Counted from the stretch's first letter, positions 1 to 6,025 are shown. The stretch: 6,305 nucleotides of DNA from Candidatus Bathyarchaeota archaeon B63 (GCA_001593845.1 LUCF01000049.1:1-6305), one strand, 5' to 3'. Made by a program: numbers and translations. Notes: a model not told the origin generated them from the sequence alone.

Positions 1-1488
1 CTGCCATGTCCCAGACACCGCAACTATAATCCTTTTCTTATATCCGCTTCTCTTTACGTACTCGACGATCTGCTGGGCGACGTACATTAGGGTCTCCAGG
101 TCAGGTGGACAAGCGATCTCGAATTGGGATAATGGATACGCATCACCGATCTCCTCTGGGACAACCCCGAATGGAGGAACATAGAAGCAGATGTGCAGCC
201 TATCCCTGGTGATGCCGAGTCTATCGCATGCCTCTCTTACGGCCTTCTTTAGGCGCCTCTTCCTAGTTCTCCTGGGGCCGAGGGACGGAAAGAGCATGAG
301 GGCCTCAGCGTCTCCAGGCGGGGTATACCTCTCCCTCAGCCTCCTCTGATGCCTAGTCACCTCCGGCCTTGCGAGGTCCACGGAGCTGTAGAAGAAGAGG
401 CCGCTTCTCTTCGTTACGGGGCTTCTCCTCTCAATCTCCTCGCTGTATTCCTTGAGGCGCTTCACTGCCTGCAGTATCGATGGGTGGCCGTGAGCCCTCA
501 TGATCAGGTATTCCCACATCCTCCCCTCGATTATCGCCTGCTTTATCCGCCTGATCTCCGAGAAGCATACGTGGAGGTTATGCCTGGTCAGCTCAGCCTC
601 ACGTTCCTCCCTCGGCATCCCCCTGAGGTCGCTGGGGCTCCGCTTCGAACAGACTGGGCAGGAGCAGGGTAAGTACTCGAGATCCTCAAGATGAGCGGTC
701 CCGTACTCCGTTAAGTACCGATCGTCCTGAGCGAAGATGTTATAGGCTGCGGAGTCGAAGAGGTCGCATCCAAGCGCGACGGCTAAGGCGAACATGAATG
801 GATGCCCAGCGCCGAAGAGGTGGAAAGGCCGATTAGGGGGCACATTCATCTTCGCCGTTAGGATCATATCCGCGAGGAGGTCAAATAGATACTGCTCCAT
901 GACGGGCGTGGGGCTTCCCAGAGCATGTATATCGAATGGGAGCCTACTGATCTCCTGGGCTGACCTTGCGACGAGGTCGAGGTACCTCCCGCCCTGAATC
1001 GGCCCCACCCATAGGATGTCGCCTCTGGTCTTCTGCTTCTCGAGTTCCCCAGCCCGATTAAGAGTCTCAGACACGGTATGCTCAGCGTGATCCTTAGAGA
1101 CAGCCCAGCCCGTCGGCAGGTCGAGTATAGTCGCGATGTCTGTGTCTATCTCCTCTTGGAACGCGACTATCTCCTCGGGGCTGGCTTCTATGTCCCCGTA
1201 CGCGAGGATCTGGTAGGCCCCAGAGTCAGTCATTACTACTCCGGGGAAATCCAGAAATGAGTGGATCCCAAGCCTCCTCGCCTCTTCAGCTTGGCTCCTT
1301 TTTATGATGTAGGCGTTCGCGATAAGGATTCTGCAGTTGAACCTCTCCCAGAGCTCCCTGGGATCAACGGGCTGCTTCGCCATGTTTATCACTGGGAGGA
1401 AGGCCGGAGTCTCAACTTCCCCGCTCTTCGTCTTCAGCCTGCCTATTCTCGCGAGTAGGTCCCTGCTCTTAATCTCGAACTCCACCAT
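1..1488 (-). CDS. tgtA: Archaeosine tRNA-guanine(15) transglycosylase, partial (3' end beyond the left edge)
   Basis: Exchanges guanine-15 in the tRNA D-loop for preQ0, the first committed step of archaeosine formation. It reads open for 496 codons from ATG at 1488 to base 1 without a stop, so the C-terminus is missing. The TGT barrel covers about residues 1-350. Visible motifs are MTDSG with Asp88, LDLPTG with Asp123, HLFGAGHP (223-230), and LFDSAAY with Asp245, the expected nucleophile. The zinc site is CSCPVC (Cys275, Cys277, Cys280) with His303. Residues about 395-496 (FGVVPEE, YPLSQFE, IIVAVSGTW) resemble the C1 region shared with ArcS proteins. A PUA domain would be expected further on, outside the window. 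ATG 1488 is chosen because MVEFEIKSRDLLARIGRL aligns with the family N-terminus. A TATA box about 30 bases upstream and no Shine-Dalgarno imply a very short leader. Family assignment is firm. Confidence 0.95.
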   Translation of the reverse strand, partial: MVEFEIKSRDLLARIGRLKTKSGEVETPAFLPVINMAKQPVDPRELWERFNCRILIANAYIIKRSQAEEARRLGIHSFLDFPGVVMTDSGAYQILAYGDIEASPEEIVAFQEEIDTDIATILDLPTGWAVSKDHAEHTVSETLNRAGELEKQKTRGDILWVGPIQGGRYLDLVARSAQEISRLPFDIHALGSPTPVMEQYLFDLLADMILTAKMNVPPNRPFHLFGAGHPFMFALAVALGCDLFDSAAYNIFAQDDRYLTEYGTAHLEDLEYLPCSCPVCSKRSPSDLRGMPREEREAELTRHNLHVCFSEIRRIKQAIIEGRMWEYLIMRAHGHPSILQAVKRLKEYSEEIERRSPVTKRSGLFFYSSVDLARPEVTRHQRRLRERYTPPGDAEALMLFPSLGPRRTRKRRLKKAVREACDRLGITRDRLHICFYVPPFGVVPEEIGDAYPLSQFEIACPPDLETLMYVAQQIVEYVKRSGYKKRIIVAVSGTWQ

Positions 1489-1501
1489 TTCCCGGACGCC
1501 C

Positions 1502-1513
1502 GCTTCTAGAAGC
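1502..1513. repeat. Perfect 12-base palindrome between the tgtA TATA box and start codon
   Basis: GCTTCTAGAAGC is a perfect inverted repeat with no spacer. It lies between the predicted TATA box (1518-1525) and the predicted transcription start near 1495, where a dimeric archaeal repressor could block initiation. It could equally be a chance palindrome, since nothing else here identifies a regulator. Confidence 0.4.
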
Positions 1514-1517
1514 ACTC

Positions 1518-1525
1518 ATTTAAAT
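1518..1525 (-). promoter_or_regulatory. TATA box of tgtA
   Basis: The sequence ATTTAAAT is centred about 33 bases upstream of the tgtA ATG. Archaeal transcription normally starts about 25-27 bases downstream of the box centre. That puts the RNA 5' end near 1495, only about 7 bases before the start codon. No Shine-Dalgarno-like sequence lies in that gap, so tgtA is probably translated from a nearly leaderless mRNA. This is inference from position only. Confidence 0.5.
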
Positions 1526-1576
1526 CAAACTGTGAAGACGATTAAAGTCTTACCCGCAGAAGGACCGAAGCATACC

Positions 1577-1591
1577 GGCTCCTCGGGAGCC
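1577..1591. repeat. GC-rich hairpin (6-bp stem, 3-base loop)
   Basis: GGCTCC-TCG-GGAGCC forms a perfect six-pair stem. It lies between the sRNA and tgtA. On the minus strand it would fold about 60 bases after the box D of the sRNA. No T-run follows on that strand, so it does not look like a classical terminator. It may mark the 3' boundary of the sRNA precursor or be incidental. Confidence 0.35.
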
Positions 1592-1651
1592 TAGGAGCAG
1601 CCTCCACGGATGCCTTCAATAATGGGACATTCGGGCTCACCGATGGCTTCT

Positions 1652-1707
1652 TCAGTGTCGCTCCATCTCATCATCACGGATGCTCAGAATTGTGTGTCCC
1701 TCATCAT
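1652..1707 (-). ncRNA. Box C/D guide sRNA (2'-O-methylation guide)
   Basis: On the minus strand all four boxes are present and in order. Box C is ATGATGA (1707-1701). A 13-base guide follows (1700-1688), then box D' CTGA (1687-1684). Box C' is GTGATGA (1677-1671) or, in an overlapping register, ATGATGA (1674-1668). A 12- or 15-base guide follows, then box D CTGA (1655-1652). The 56-base core matches the size of archaeal C/D sRNAs, which assemble with L7Ae, Nop5 and fibrillarin to methylate rRNA or tRNA. By the box D plus five rule, both guides would direct methylation of a G. The predicted targets are AAUUGUGUGUCCC for the D' guide and UGUCGCUCCAUC for the D guide. I could not assign either to a known rRNA or tRNA site. 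The mature ends probably extend a few bases beyond the boxes. No clear terminal stem is seen. A TATA-like element sits at the right distance upstream. Confidence 0.85.
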
Positions 1708-1731
1708 GCGCGTTAAGATTAAAATCAGCCG

Positions 1732-1744
1732 CTTAAAAGTTTTT
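1732..1744 (-). promoter_or_regulatory. Promoter (BRE plus TATA) of the box C/D sRNA
   Basis: On the minus strand AAAAAC is followed by TTTTAAG, an A-rich BRE-like element and a TATA-like box. The box is centred near 1735, 28 bases upstream of box C. Transcription would start near 1708-1709, one or two bases before box C, as expected for an independently transcribed archaeal sRNA. The sequence match is moderate; the spacing is the main support. Confidence 0.55.
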
Positions 1745-1751
1745 CCGCGCT

Positions 1752-1780
1752 CCTTTATAAAGGCCTTATATAGAAAAAAT
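1752..1780. promoter_or_regulatory. A/T-rich cluster with two TATA-like palindromic boxes
   Basis: CCTTTATAAAGG (1752-1763) is a perfect palindrome. It is followed by CCTTATATAG (1764-1773) and an A6-T5 tract. Both boxes could bind TBP in either orientation. On the minus strand they could be extra promoters for the sRNA and tgtA. On the plus strand no gene follows that would need one. Read on the minus strand, the T-tract at 1774-1778 after a GC-rich stretch could also help end the hydrogenase transcript. Confidence 0.4.
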
Positions 1781-1917
1781 TTTTCGGCGGCAAAGGTGCA
1801 TGTGAAAAACATTGGAAAGAGAAATCTCTGATTTGAATCCGAGTAACTCCATATCGCTTAGGCGGGTTAGTAGGCGACATGAGCCGGCGCGATCGATACG
1901 ACGAGGCGTGATACAAC

Positions 1918-1954
1918 GGTAATATCAGGGATTCAGCTCCCCGCGTTCATTACC
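1918..1954 (-). terminator. Hairpin just downstream of hydA, possible 3'-end structure
   Basis: GGTAAT (1918-1923) pairs with ATTACC (1949-1954). Inside, GGG (1928-1930) can pair with CCC (about 1939-1942), giving an interrupted stem with an internal loop. It lies six bases after the hydA stop codon. No T-run follows directly, so it is more likely a transcript-end or stability structure than a simple terminator. The pocket-like shape recalls an H/ACA guide, but no ACA lies at the needed place. Confidence 0.35.
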
Positions 1955-1959
1955 TAGGC

Positions 1960-3243
1960 TCAGCGGATCCTCGTCAGGTGTACGGAGCAGGAGATGCAGG
2001 GGTCGTAGGCCCGCGCGATCATCTCGAGGGCGTTCACGATCTTCTCATCAGGCTCCCTGACAAGCCTCTTAGCCGCGACTCTGTAGTCCTTCTCCATGTT
2101 AGCTGCGTTCTGAGCCGTCGGGGTTATCACATTCGCCTTCAGTATGCATCCCTCCTCATCGAAGGTGTAGTCGTGGTAGAGTATGCCTCTCGGCGCCTCG
2201 ACGGCTCCGACCCCCCGGCCCTCCCTCGGCGTGACCTCGACCAGCCCCTCATCCTTTAGGCCGTTGCTTAGGAGGATGTCTATGTCCTCTATGCATCTAT
2301 CCACGCTGTGCACAAGCTCGATCGCCTGGGCGAGGTTATTCATCAAAGTGTTACTGGAGGTTAAGAGGCCTTCATGCTTCTCGTAGAGCCAAGCAGCCGT
2401 GCCCTCGAGCTTATCCCTGTTCAGCAGAACCCTTGGGAGGGCGCCTACCATGAAGCTCGAGCCCTTATAGGAGGAGAACTTCGCATGGGAATGCTTAACG
2501 GTCCGTTCGTTCGTCAGCTCAAGGTAGTCCTCAACTGGATGACGGGTGCCATCCGAGACGAGCACGTAGTCCCCAATGAACCCGAACTTCTCACCCGGAT
2601 CCAGGGCCATGAGGGCATTCTCGGACTCCGCGTACTTCGGAATCTCAACCTTCGAGAAGAGGTCGACCGCTAGCTCCGCAGCCGCCTTATTCAGGGCCAT
2701 CGCCCTCTTGATCTCACCTAGGCTCTTCTCTGAGGGAATGGTGCTGAAGCCTCCGACCCGCTCATTCATGCCGTGGACCTCCCTCCCGCTTAGGACGTTG
2801 TGAACCATGTTCCCCGCATGCTTTAGCTGTAGGGCTGCCTTAACCTCCTTCGGGTACTTCGAGGCCATGCTGATCGCGTCTGGGAACCCAAGATAGTCCG
2901 GGAGGGCGAGCATGAAGACGTGTAAGGCGTGGCTCTCTATGATCTCGCCGTGTATCAGGAGGTCCCTCAGAACCTTGGTTTGCTCCGTGACGTCGACGCC
3001 GAACGCCTTCTCTATCGTCCTTATGGATGCTAGGCTATGCGAGGCTGTGCAGATCGCGCATATCCGCCTCATTATGTCCGGGACTTTCTCGTAGTGAACT
3101 GACTCGATGAAGGCCTCGAAGAACCGTGGGCCCTCGAATATGTTCATCTTGACCTCTTTCACTTCTGTGCCTTCGATGGTCACCTCGATGCGCCCATGCC
3201 CCTCGACGCGGGTTAGCTCCTCAACCTCAACTATCCTCTTCAT
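1960..3243 (-). CDS. hydA: Sulfhydrogenase-type group 3b [NiFe] hydrogenase, alpha (large, catalytic) subunit
   Basis: Catalytic subunit that splits or forms H2 at a NiFe(CN)2CO centre. At 427 residues it matches the size of Pyrococcus HydA. The N-terminal Ni motif RICAICTASH gives Cys62, Cys65 and His69. The C-terminal motif DPCISCSVH gives Cys416, Cys419 and His422. All four Ni ligands are therefore present. RVEGHGR (12-18), an EVHG segment (155-158) and EAPRGILYHDY (349-359) are further family signatures. After His422 only LTRIR remains, in the position of the short tail that a maturation endopeptidase removes in related enzymes; that protease is not in the window. The start at 3243 has a strong GGAGGAGG ribosome site, which itself lies inside the end of hydD; the two genes overlap by 17 bases. 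It is the last gene of the operon. The product is expected in the cytoplasm, with no signal peptide. Confidence 0.96.
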   Translation of the reverse strand: MKRIVEVEELTRVEGHGRIEVTIEGTEVKEVKMNIFEGPRFFEAFIESVHYEKVPDIMRRICAICTASHSLASIRTIEKAFGVDVTEQTKVLRDLLIHGEIIESHALHVFMLALPDYLGFPDAISMASKYPKEVKAALQLKHAGNMVHNVLSGREVHGMNERVGGFSTIPSEKSLGEIKRAMALNKAAAELAVDLFSKVEIPKYAESENALMALDPGEKFGFIGDYVLVSDGTRHPVEDYLELTNERTVKHSHAKFSSYKGSSFMVGALPRVLLNRDKLEGTAAWLYEKHEGLLTSSNTLMNNLAQAIELVHSVDRCIEDIDILLSNGLKDEGLVEVTPREGRGVGAVEAPRGILYHDYTFDEEGCILKANVITPTAQNAANMEKDYRVAAKRLVREPDEKIVNALEMIARAYDPCISCSVHLTRIR

Positions 3244-4054
3244 GGCTATTCCTCCTCCCCTTGGATTTTTCAGATATCCTCTTGGTTAACTTCTGGATGT
3301 CCTCGAAGTTCCCGCCGAAGAACCTCAGCCTGTTCAAGATGTATTCCTCATCGTATCCCTTCTCGAGGAGCACCTCAAGCTCAGCGGCGACGTTTGACTC
3401 GTCCCTTATCGGCCCCCTGCAGCCAATACAGTCTAAGCCGAGCCCGGGGCATCTCGCGTCGCATCCAGCCGTTATGATCGGGCCGAGGCATGGAAGTCCC
3501 TTCTCGACGAGGAGGCATGGATACCCATTAAGTTTGCATTCGACGCAGACCGGATAATCTATCTCCTCAGGCATGTCTCCGTGAAGAAGCGATGTGATCG
3601 CGTGGAGAACCTGGCTCTTCTCGATGGGGCATCCGGGGATCTCCAGCTCGACATTTACGTAGCTGCTGATGCCCTTCGGCTCGAGCACATCGTAATAGTC
3701 CACGTCTACGCCGTAGACCTTTCTCATCCTCTCCTCCATGCTCATCTGTCCGTTCCGCATGGCCTGAACGCAGCCGCCTATCGCGCAGTCCCCGATCGCA
3801 ATGATCATCTTCGATCTCTCCCTGATCTTCTTTAGCTTCTCGAGATCAGTCTTTGTGCTGACTGATCCCTCTACTAGGGCTATGTCGAGCTCTGCTTCCT
3901 CCTCTTTGTAGCTGCTCGCCTCTTGGAAGTCCTTTATCTCGAACCTGCTGAGCAGATCTAGGAGGATAGGTTCGAGGTTAAGGATCATTAGCTGATCCCC
4001 GCCGCATCCAGTTAGGCTGAAAATCCCGATCTTAGGCTTCTGCGTATTCGTCAT
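3227..4054 (-). CDS. hydD: Sulfhydrogenase-type [NiFe] hydrogenase, delta (small) subunit
   Basis: Small subunit that carries Fe-S clusters from the NiFe site towards HydG and HydB. It has 275 residues. The proximal-cluster motif reads SLTGCGGDQ: Cys17 is present, but the second position of the usual CxxC is Asp20. The other proximal ligands are Cys90 (GDCAIGG) and Cys142 (PGCPIEK). Eight further cysteines (170, 173, 180, 189, 198, 202, 209, 212) match the Pyrococcus delta pattern for two more 4Fe-4S clusters. VEGSVST (61-67) and CIGCRG (209-214) are family motifs. No twin-arginine leader is present, so the enzyme is cytoplasmic. GGAGGG precedes the ATG at 4054 by about ten bases, and only 18 bases separate it from hydG. 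The charged tail GRRNSHEEDS is encoded by DNA that also holds the hydA ribosome site. Confidence 0.95.
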   Translation of the reverse strand: MTNTQKPKIGIFSLTGCGGDQLMILNLEPILLDLLSRFEIKDFQEASSYKEEEAELDIALVEGSVSTKTDLEKLKKIRERSKMIIAIGDCAIGGCVQAMRNGQMSMEERMRKVYGVDVDYYDVLEPKGISSYVNVELEIPGCPIEKSQVLHAITSLLHGDMPEEIDYPVCVECKLNGYPCLLVEKGLPCLGPIITAGCDARCPGLGLDCIGCRGPIRDESNVAAELEVLLEKGYDEEYILNRLRFFGGNFEDIQKLTKRISEKSKGRRNSHEEDS

Positions 4055-4072
4055 CTCATACTTCCCTCCTTT

Positions 4073-4957
4073 TCAGATCATCCCCTTCGTCATAAGCGCG
4101 TCCCAGTAGGTGAAGACCGGCCCGTCCTTACATACGAACTTCATGTTCCTTCCAGATCCGACTATGCAGTGGCCGCACTTCCCCAATCCGCACTTCATCC
4201 TTCTCTCAAGGGTCATGTAGATCTTCCTGGGATCAAAGTTCCTCTTCATCAGCTCCTGAACGACGAACTTGTACATTATCGGCGGGCCGCAGATCACGGC
4301 GTACGTGTTCTCAGGCTTGACCTCCTTAAGCTCGAAGAGCTTAGTCACGACGCCGCTCATGCACCTGTCGCTCCTCTCACATTGAAGCTCATAGCACTGC
4401 TTATCGGAGGGATCCTCATATGAGAGGAAGAACTCAACGTTATTCTTGTCGCCCTCATAGAAGAGCTGGAGGAACTCATCCCTCCAAAGCATCGCGGTGT
4501 AGCATCGGATGCCGTACATGACCGTTATCGTCCCGTACTTCTCCCTGTTCGTCAAGGCGTACTGGAGGACACCTCGGAGAGGGGCGATTCCCAGCCCGCC
4601 TGCGACCAAGAGGAGGTTGCTCCCCTCCATATTCTCCATCGGGAACCCATTTCCGTACGGCCCCCTTATCCATAGGATATCGCCCGGCTTAAGCCTGTGG
4701 ATGGCATTCGTTACCCTTCCAACCTTCCTCACGCAGAGCTCAAGGAGGTCCTCTTTCTTCCTCGCCGCGCATATGGATATGGGGGCCTCGCCTACCCCCA
4801 TCACCCCGACCTCCACGAACTGGCCTGGCTTATAGACGAATCGCTTGGCGAACTCCTTGTCAAGAATCTCGAGCTCGATATGCTTCTCAATATCAGTCAT
4901 ATCCTCTGACTTCAGAATCCTGGCTGGGCTTGGGACTAAAACGTTCCTCACACTCAT
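4073..4957 (-). CDS. hydG: Sulfhydrogenase-type hydrogenase, gamma subunit (FAD/NAD(P) and 2Fe-2S electron transfer)
   Basis: Electron-transfer subunit that links the Fe-S chain to NAD(P)H. It has 294 residues in the ferredoxin-reductase fold of the PyrK and DHODB type. The FAD region includes PGQF (44-47) and GEAPISIC (56-63). The nucleotide site has GGLGIAPLRG (120-129) and CGPPIMY (223-229). The C-terminal 2Fe-2S motif uses Cys256, Cys261, Cys264 and Cys276 (RRMKCGLGKCGHC, then FVCKDG). Extra cysteines at 152, 188, 193 and 199 lie in a segment where my memory of the Pyrococcus protein shows none. A GTG at 4960 overlaps the hydB stop. I prefer the ATG at 4957 because the GAGGTGA site (4964-4970) sits six bases from it but only three from the GTG. 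The gene is thus translationally coupled to hydB. The subunit call is firm; NADP versus NAD preference cannot be read here. Confidence 0.94.
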   Translation of the reverse strand: MSVRNVLVPSPARILKSEDMTDIEKHIELEILDKEFAKRFVYKPGQFVEVGVMGVGEAPISICAARKKEDLLELCVRKVGRVTNAIHRLKPGDILWIRGPYGNGFPMENMEGSNLLLVAGGLGIAPLRGVLQYALTNREKYGTITVMYGIRCYTAMLWRDEFLQLFYEGDKNNVEFFLSYEDPSDKQCYELQCERSDRCMSGVVTKLFELKEVKPENTYAVICGPPIMYKFVVQELMKRNFDPRKIYMTLERRMKCGLGKCGHCIVGSGRNMKFVCKDGPVFTYWDALMTKGMI

Positions 4958-5967
4958 CACGGCTCACCTCTAATCCTCTTCATGATCTTAACGAAATCTA
5001 TCTCAGCTGGGCAGTACAGAGTGCACCTTCCACATCCAACGCAGTTAAGAAGGCCATTGACTAGGCTTCCCTTACAATTAAACCTGTTTCTAAGCCTCTC
5101 CACCCGAGTCGGCCTGAAGTTCAGCCCGCCGGCGACGAGTCCATGCTTCCTCAGCATGCATGAGTCCCATCTTCTAAGCCTCTCACCCCTCTTCAAGTCG
5201 AGCTCCACATAGTCAGCGACATCGTAGCATCTGCAGGTTGGGCAGACGAGGTTACAGGTTCCACATCCGAAGCATTCCTCAGCGGTCTCCTCCCAGACCG
5301 GGTGGTCCCATGCAAGATCAAGCATGTCCTGGAGTCCGGAGATGTCGAGTTCAAGCTTGAAGGACTCAGCCTTCCTCCTCTCATTCTCCTTGAACTCCTC
5401 TATGTCCTCTTTACTTGCATCCTCGAACAGCGAGCTGTTCTCCTCGATCACCCTCAAGCCCTTCTCGCTTCCGATCCTGACGAAGTATCCCCTGCCTATC
5501 TCGTGGAGGAAGAGGTCGAACCCGTCAACGGCGTAATCCGCCCCCATCGACCTGCAGAAGCAATACTCATCCGGGGTGCAGCTAACGCCGATTATCAACG
5601 TTGATTCCCTCCGCTGCATGTAGTACTTGTCGGGGTTCTCATTGATGTAGGCGGCGTCTATGACCTTGAGGCCGTTTATGTCGCATGCATGCATCCCCAG
5701 GATCACGTTGAGCCCTCCACCGTTCTGCACCTCAGCGTACTGGAGCTTCTCCTCGTCGAACTCGAATAGGGTCTCCCTCGGCTTCACAAAGAACTTCTTC
5801 GGGGGGATCATCGTCCTCGTATATTCGAGATCCACCTCGCTTATCGAGTTTACTTTCCTGAAGTCATGTGATAAACCAGATATCTTCACTGGCGCATAGA
5901 CATCGCCGATCTTCCTGAGGCCCTCAAAAAGAGACTGCAGGTTTTCCTTCGGCAACACCTTATACAT
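4957..5967 (-). CDS. hydB: Sulfhydrogenase-type hydrogenase, beta subunit (4Fe-4S protein)
   Basis: Iron-sulfur subunit paired with HydG, implicated in electron transfer and in polysulfide reduction by the Pyrococcus enzyme. It has 336 residues from the preferred start. Two classical 4Fe-4S motifs are near the C-terminus: CFGCGTCNLVCP (Cys232, 235, 238, 242) with CRC following (245, 247), and CVGCGRCTLYCP (Cys309, 312, 315, 319). Further conserved cysteines are HACDINGL (Cys95), SCTPDEYCFC (130, 136, 138) and WDSC (270). An in-frame ATG at 6027 would add 20 residues (MGIHNLLKRLLIAIVGRKPE). I prefer 5967 because MYKVLPKENL aligns with the Pyrococcus N-terminus and GGGAG (5978-5982) sits ten bases upstream. 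The extension also has codon use unlike the gene, and a TATA-like box overlaps the 6027 start. This is the first gene of the operon, and its stop TGA shares a base with the hydG ATG. Confidence 0.93.
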   Translation of the reverse strand: MYKVLPKENLQSLFEGLRKIGDVYAPVKISGLSHDFRKVNSISEVDLEYTRTMIPPKKFFVKPRETLFEFDEEKLQYAEVQNGGGLNVILGMHACDINGLKVIDAAYINENPDKYYMQRRESTLIIGVSCTPDEYCFCRSMGADYAVDGFDLFLHEIGRGYFVRIGSEKGLRVIEENSSLFEDASKEDIEEFKENERRKAESFKLELDISGLQDMLDLAWDHPVWEETAEECFGCGTCNLVCPTCRCYDVADYVELDLKRGERLRRWDSCMLRKHGLVAGGLNFRPTRVERLRNRFNCKGSLVNGLLNCVGCGRCTLYCPAEIDFVKIMKRIRGEP

Positions 5968-6025
5968 TTCCGGCTTTCTCCCAACAATTGCTATGAGGAG
6001 TCTTTTCAGAAGGTTATGAATTCCC

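Larger units (their letters stand above)
1489..1959. other. Intergenic region between hydA and tgtA
   Basis: These 471 bases hold no convincing protein gene. The few open frames lack a ribosome site and lack the G/C third-position bias of the neighbours. Contents in minus-strand order are: a hairpin right after hydA (1918-1954), an unexplained stretch (about 1785-1917), TATA-like boxes (1752-1780), the sRNA promoter and sRNA (1744-1652), a GC hairpin (1577-1591), and the tgtA promoter with palindrome (1502-1525). Both flanking genes point the same way, so the region acts as 3' UTR plus promoter DNA. Confidence 0.7.

Noticed and set aside
349..1460. Several plus-strand open frames of 60-107 codons within the tgtA region
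   Set aside because: They are opposite-strand shadows of tgtA, which has clear catalytic and zinc motifs across the same bases.
1488..1515. GTG at 1515 as a longer in-frame start of tgtA
   Set aside because: It would lie upstream of the predicted transcription start, and the ATG at 1488 fits the family N-terminus.
1610..1831. A 73-codon plus-strand open frame
   Set aside because: It has no ribosome site, A/T-rich codons unlike the genome, no recognisable motif, and it crosses the sRNA and the TATA cluster.
1830..1839. GATTTGAATC, reminiscent of a tRNA T-arm
   Set aside because: It is a simple palindrome without a seven-base loop. No acceptor, D or anticodon stem can be built around it.
1918..1959. 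H/ACA guide RNA
   Set aside because: The hairpin has a pocket-like internal loop, but there is no ACA 14-16 bases from the pocket on either strand.
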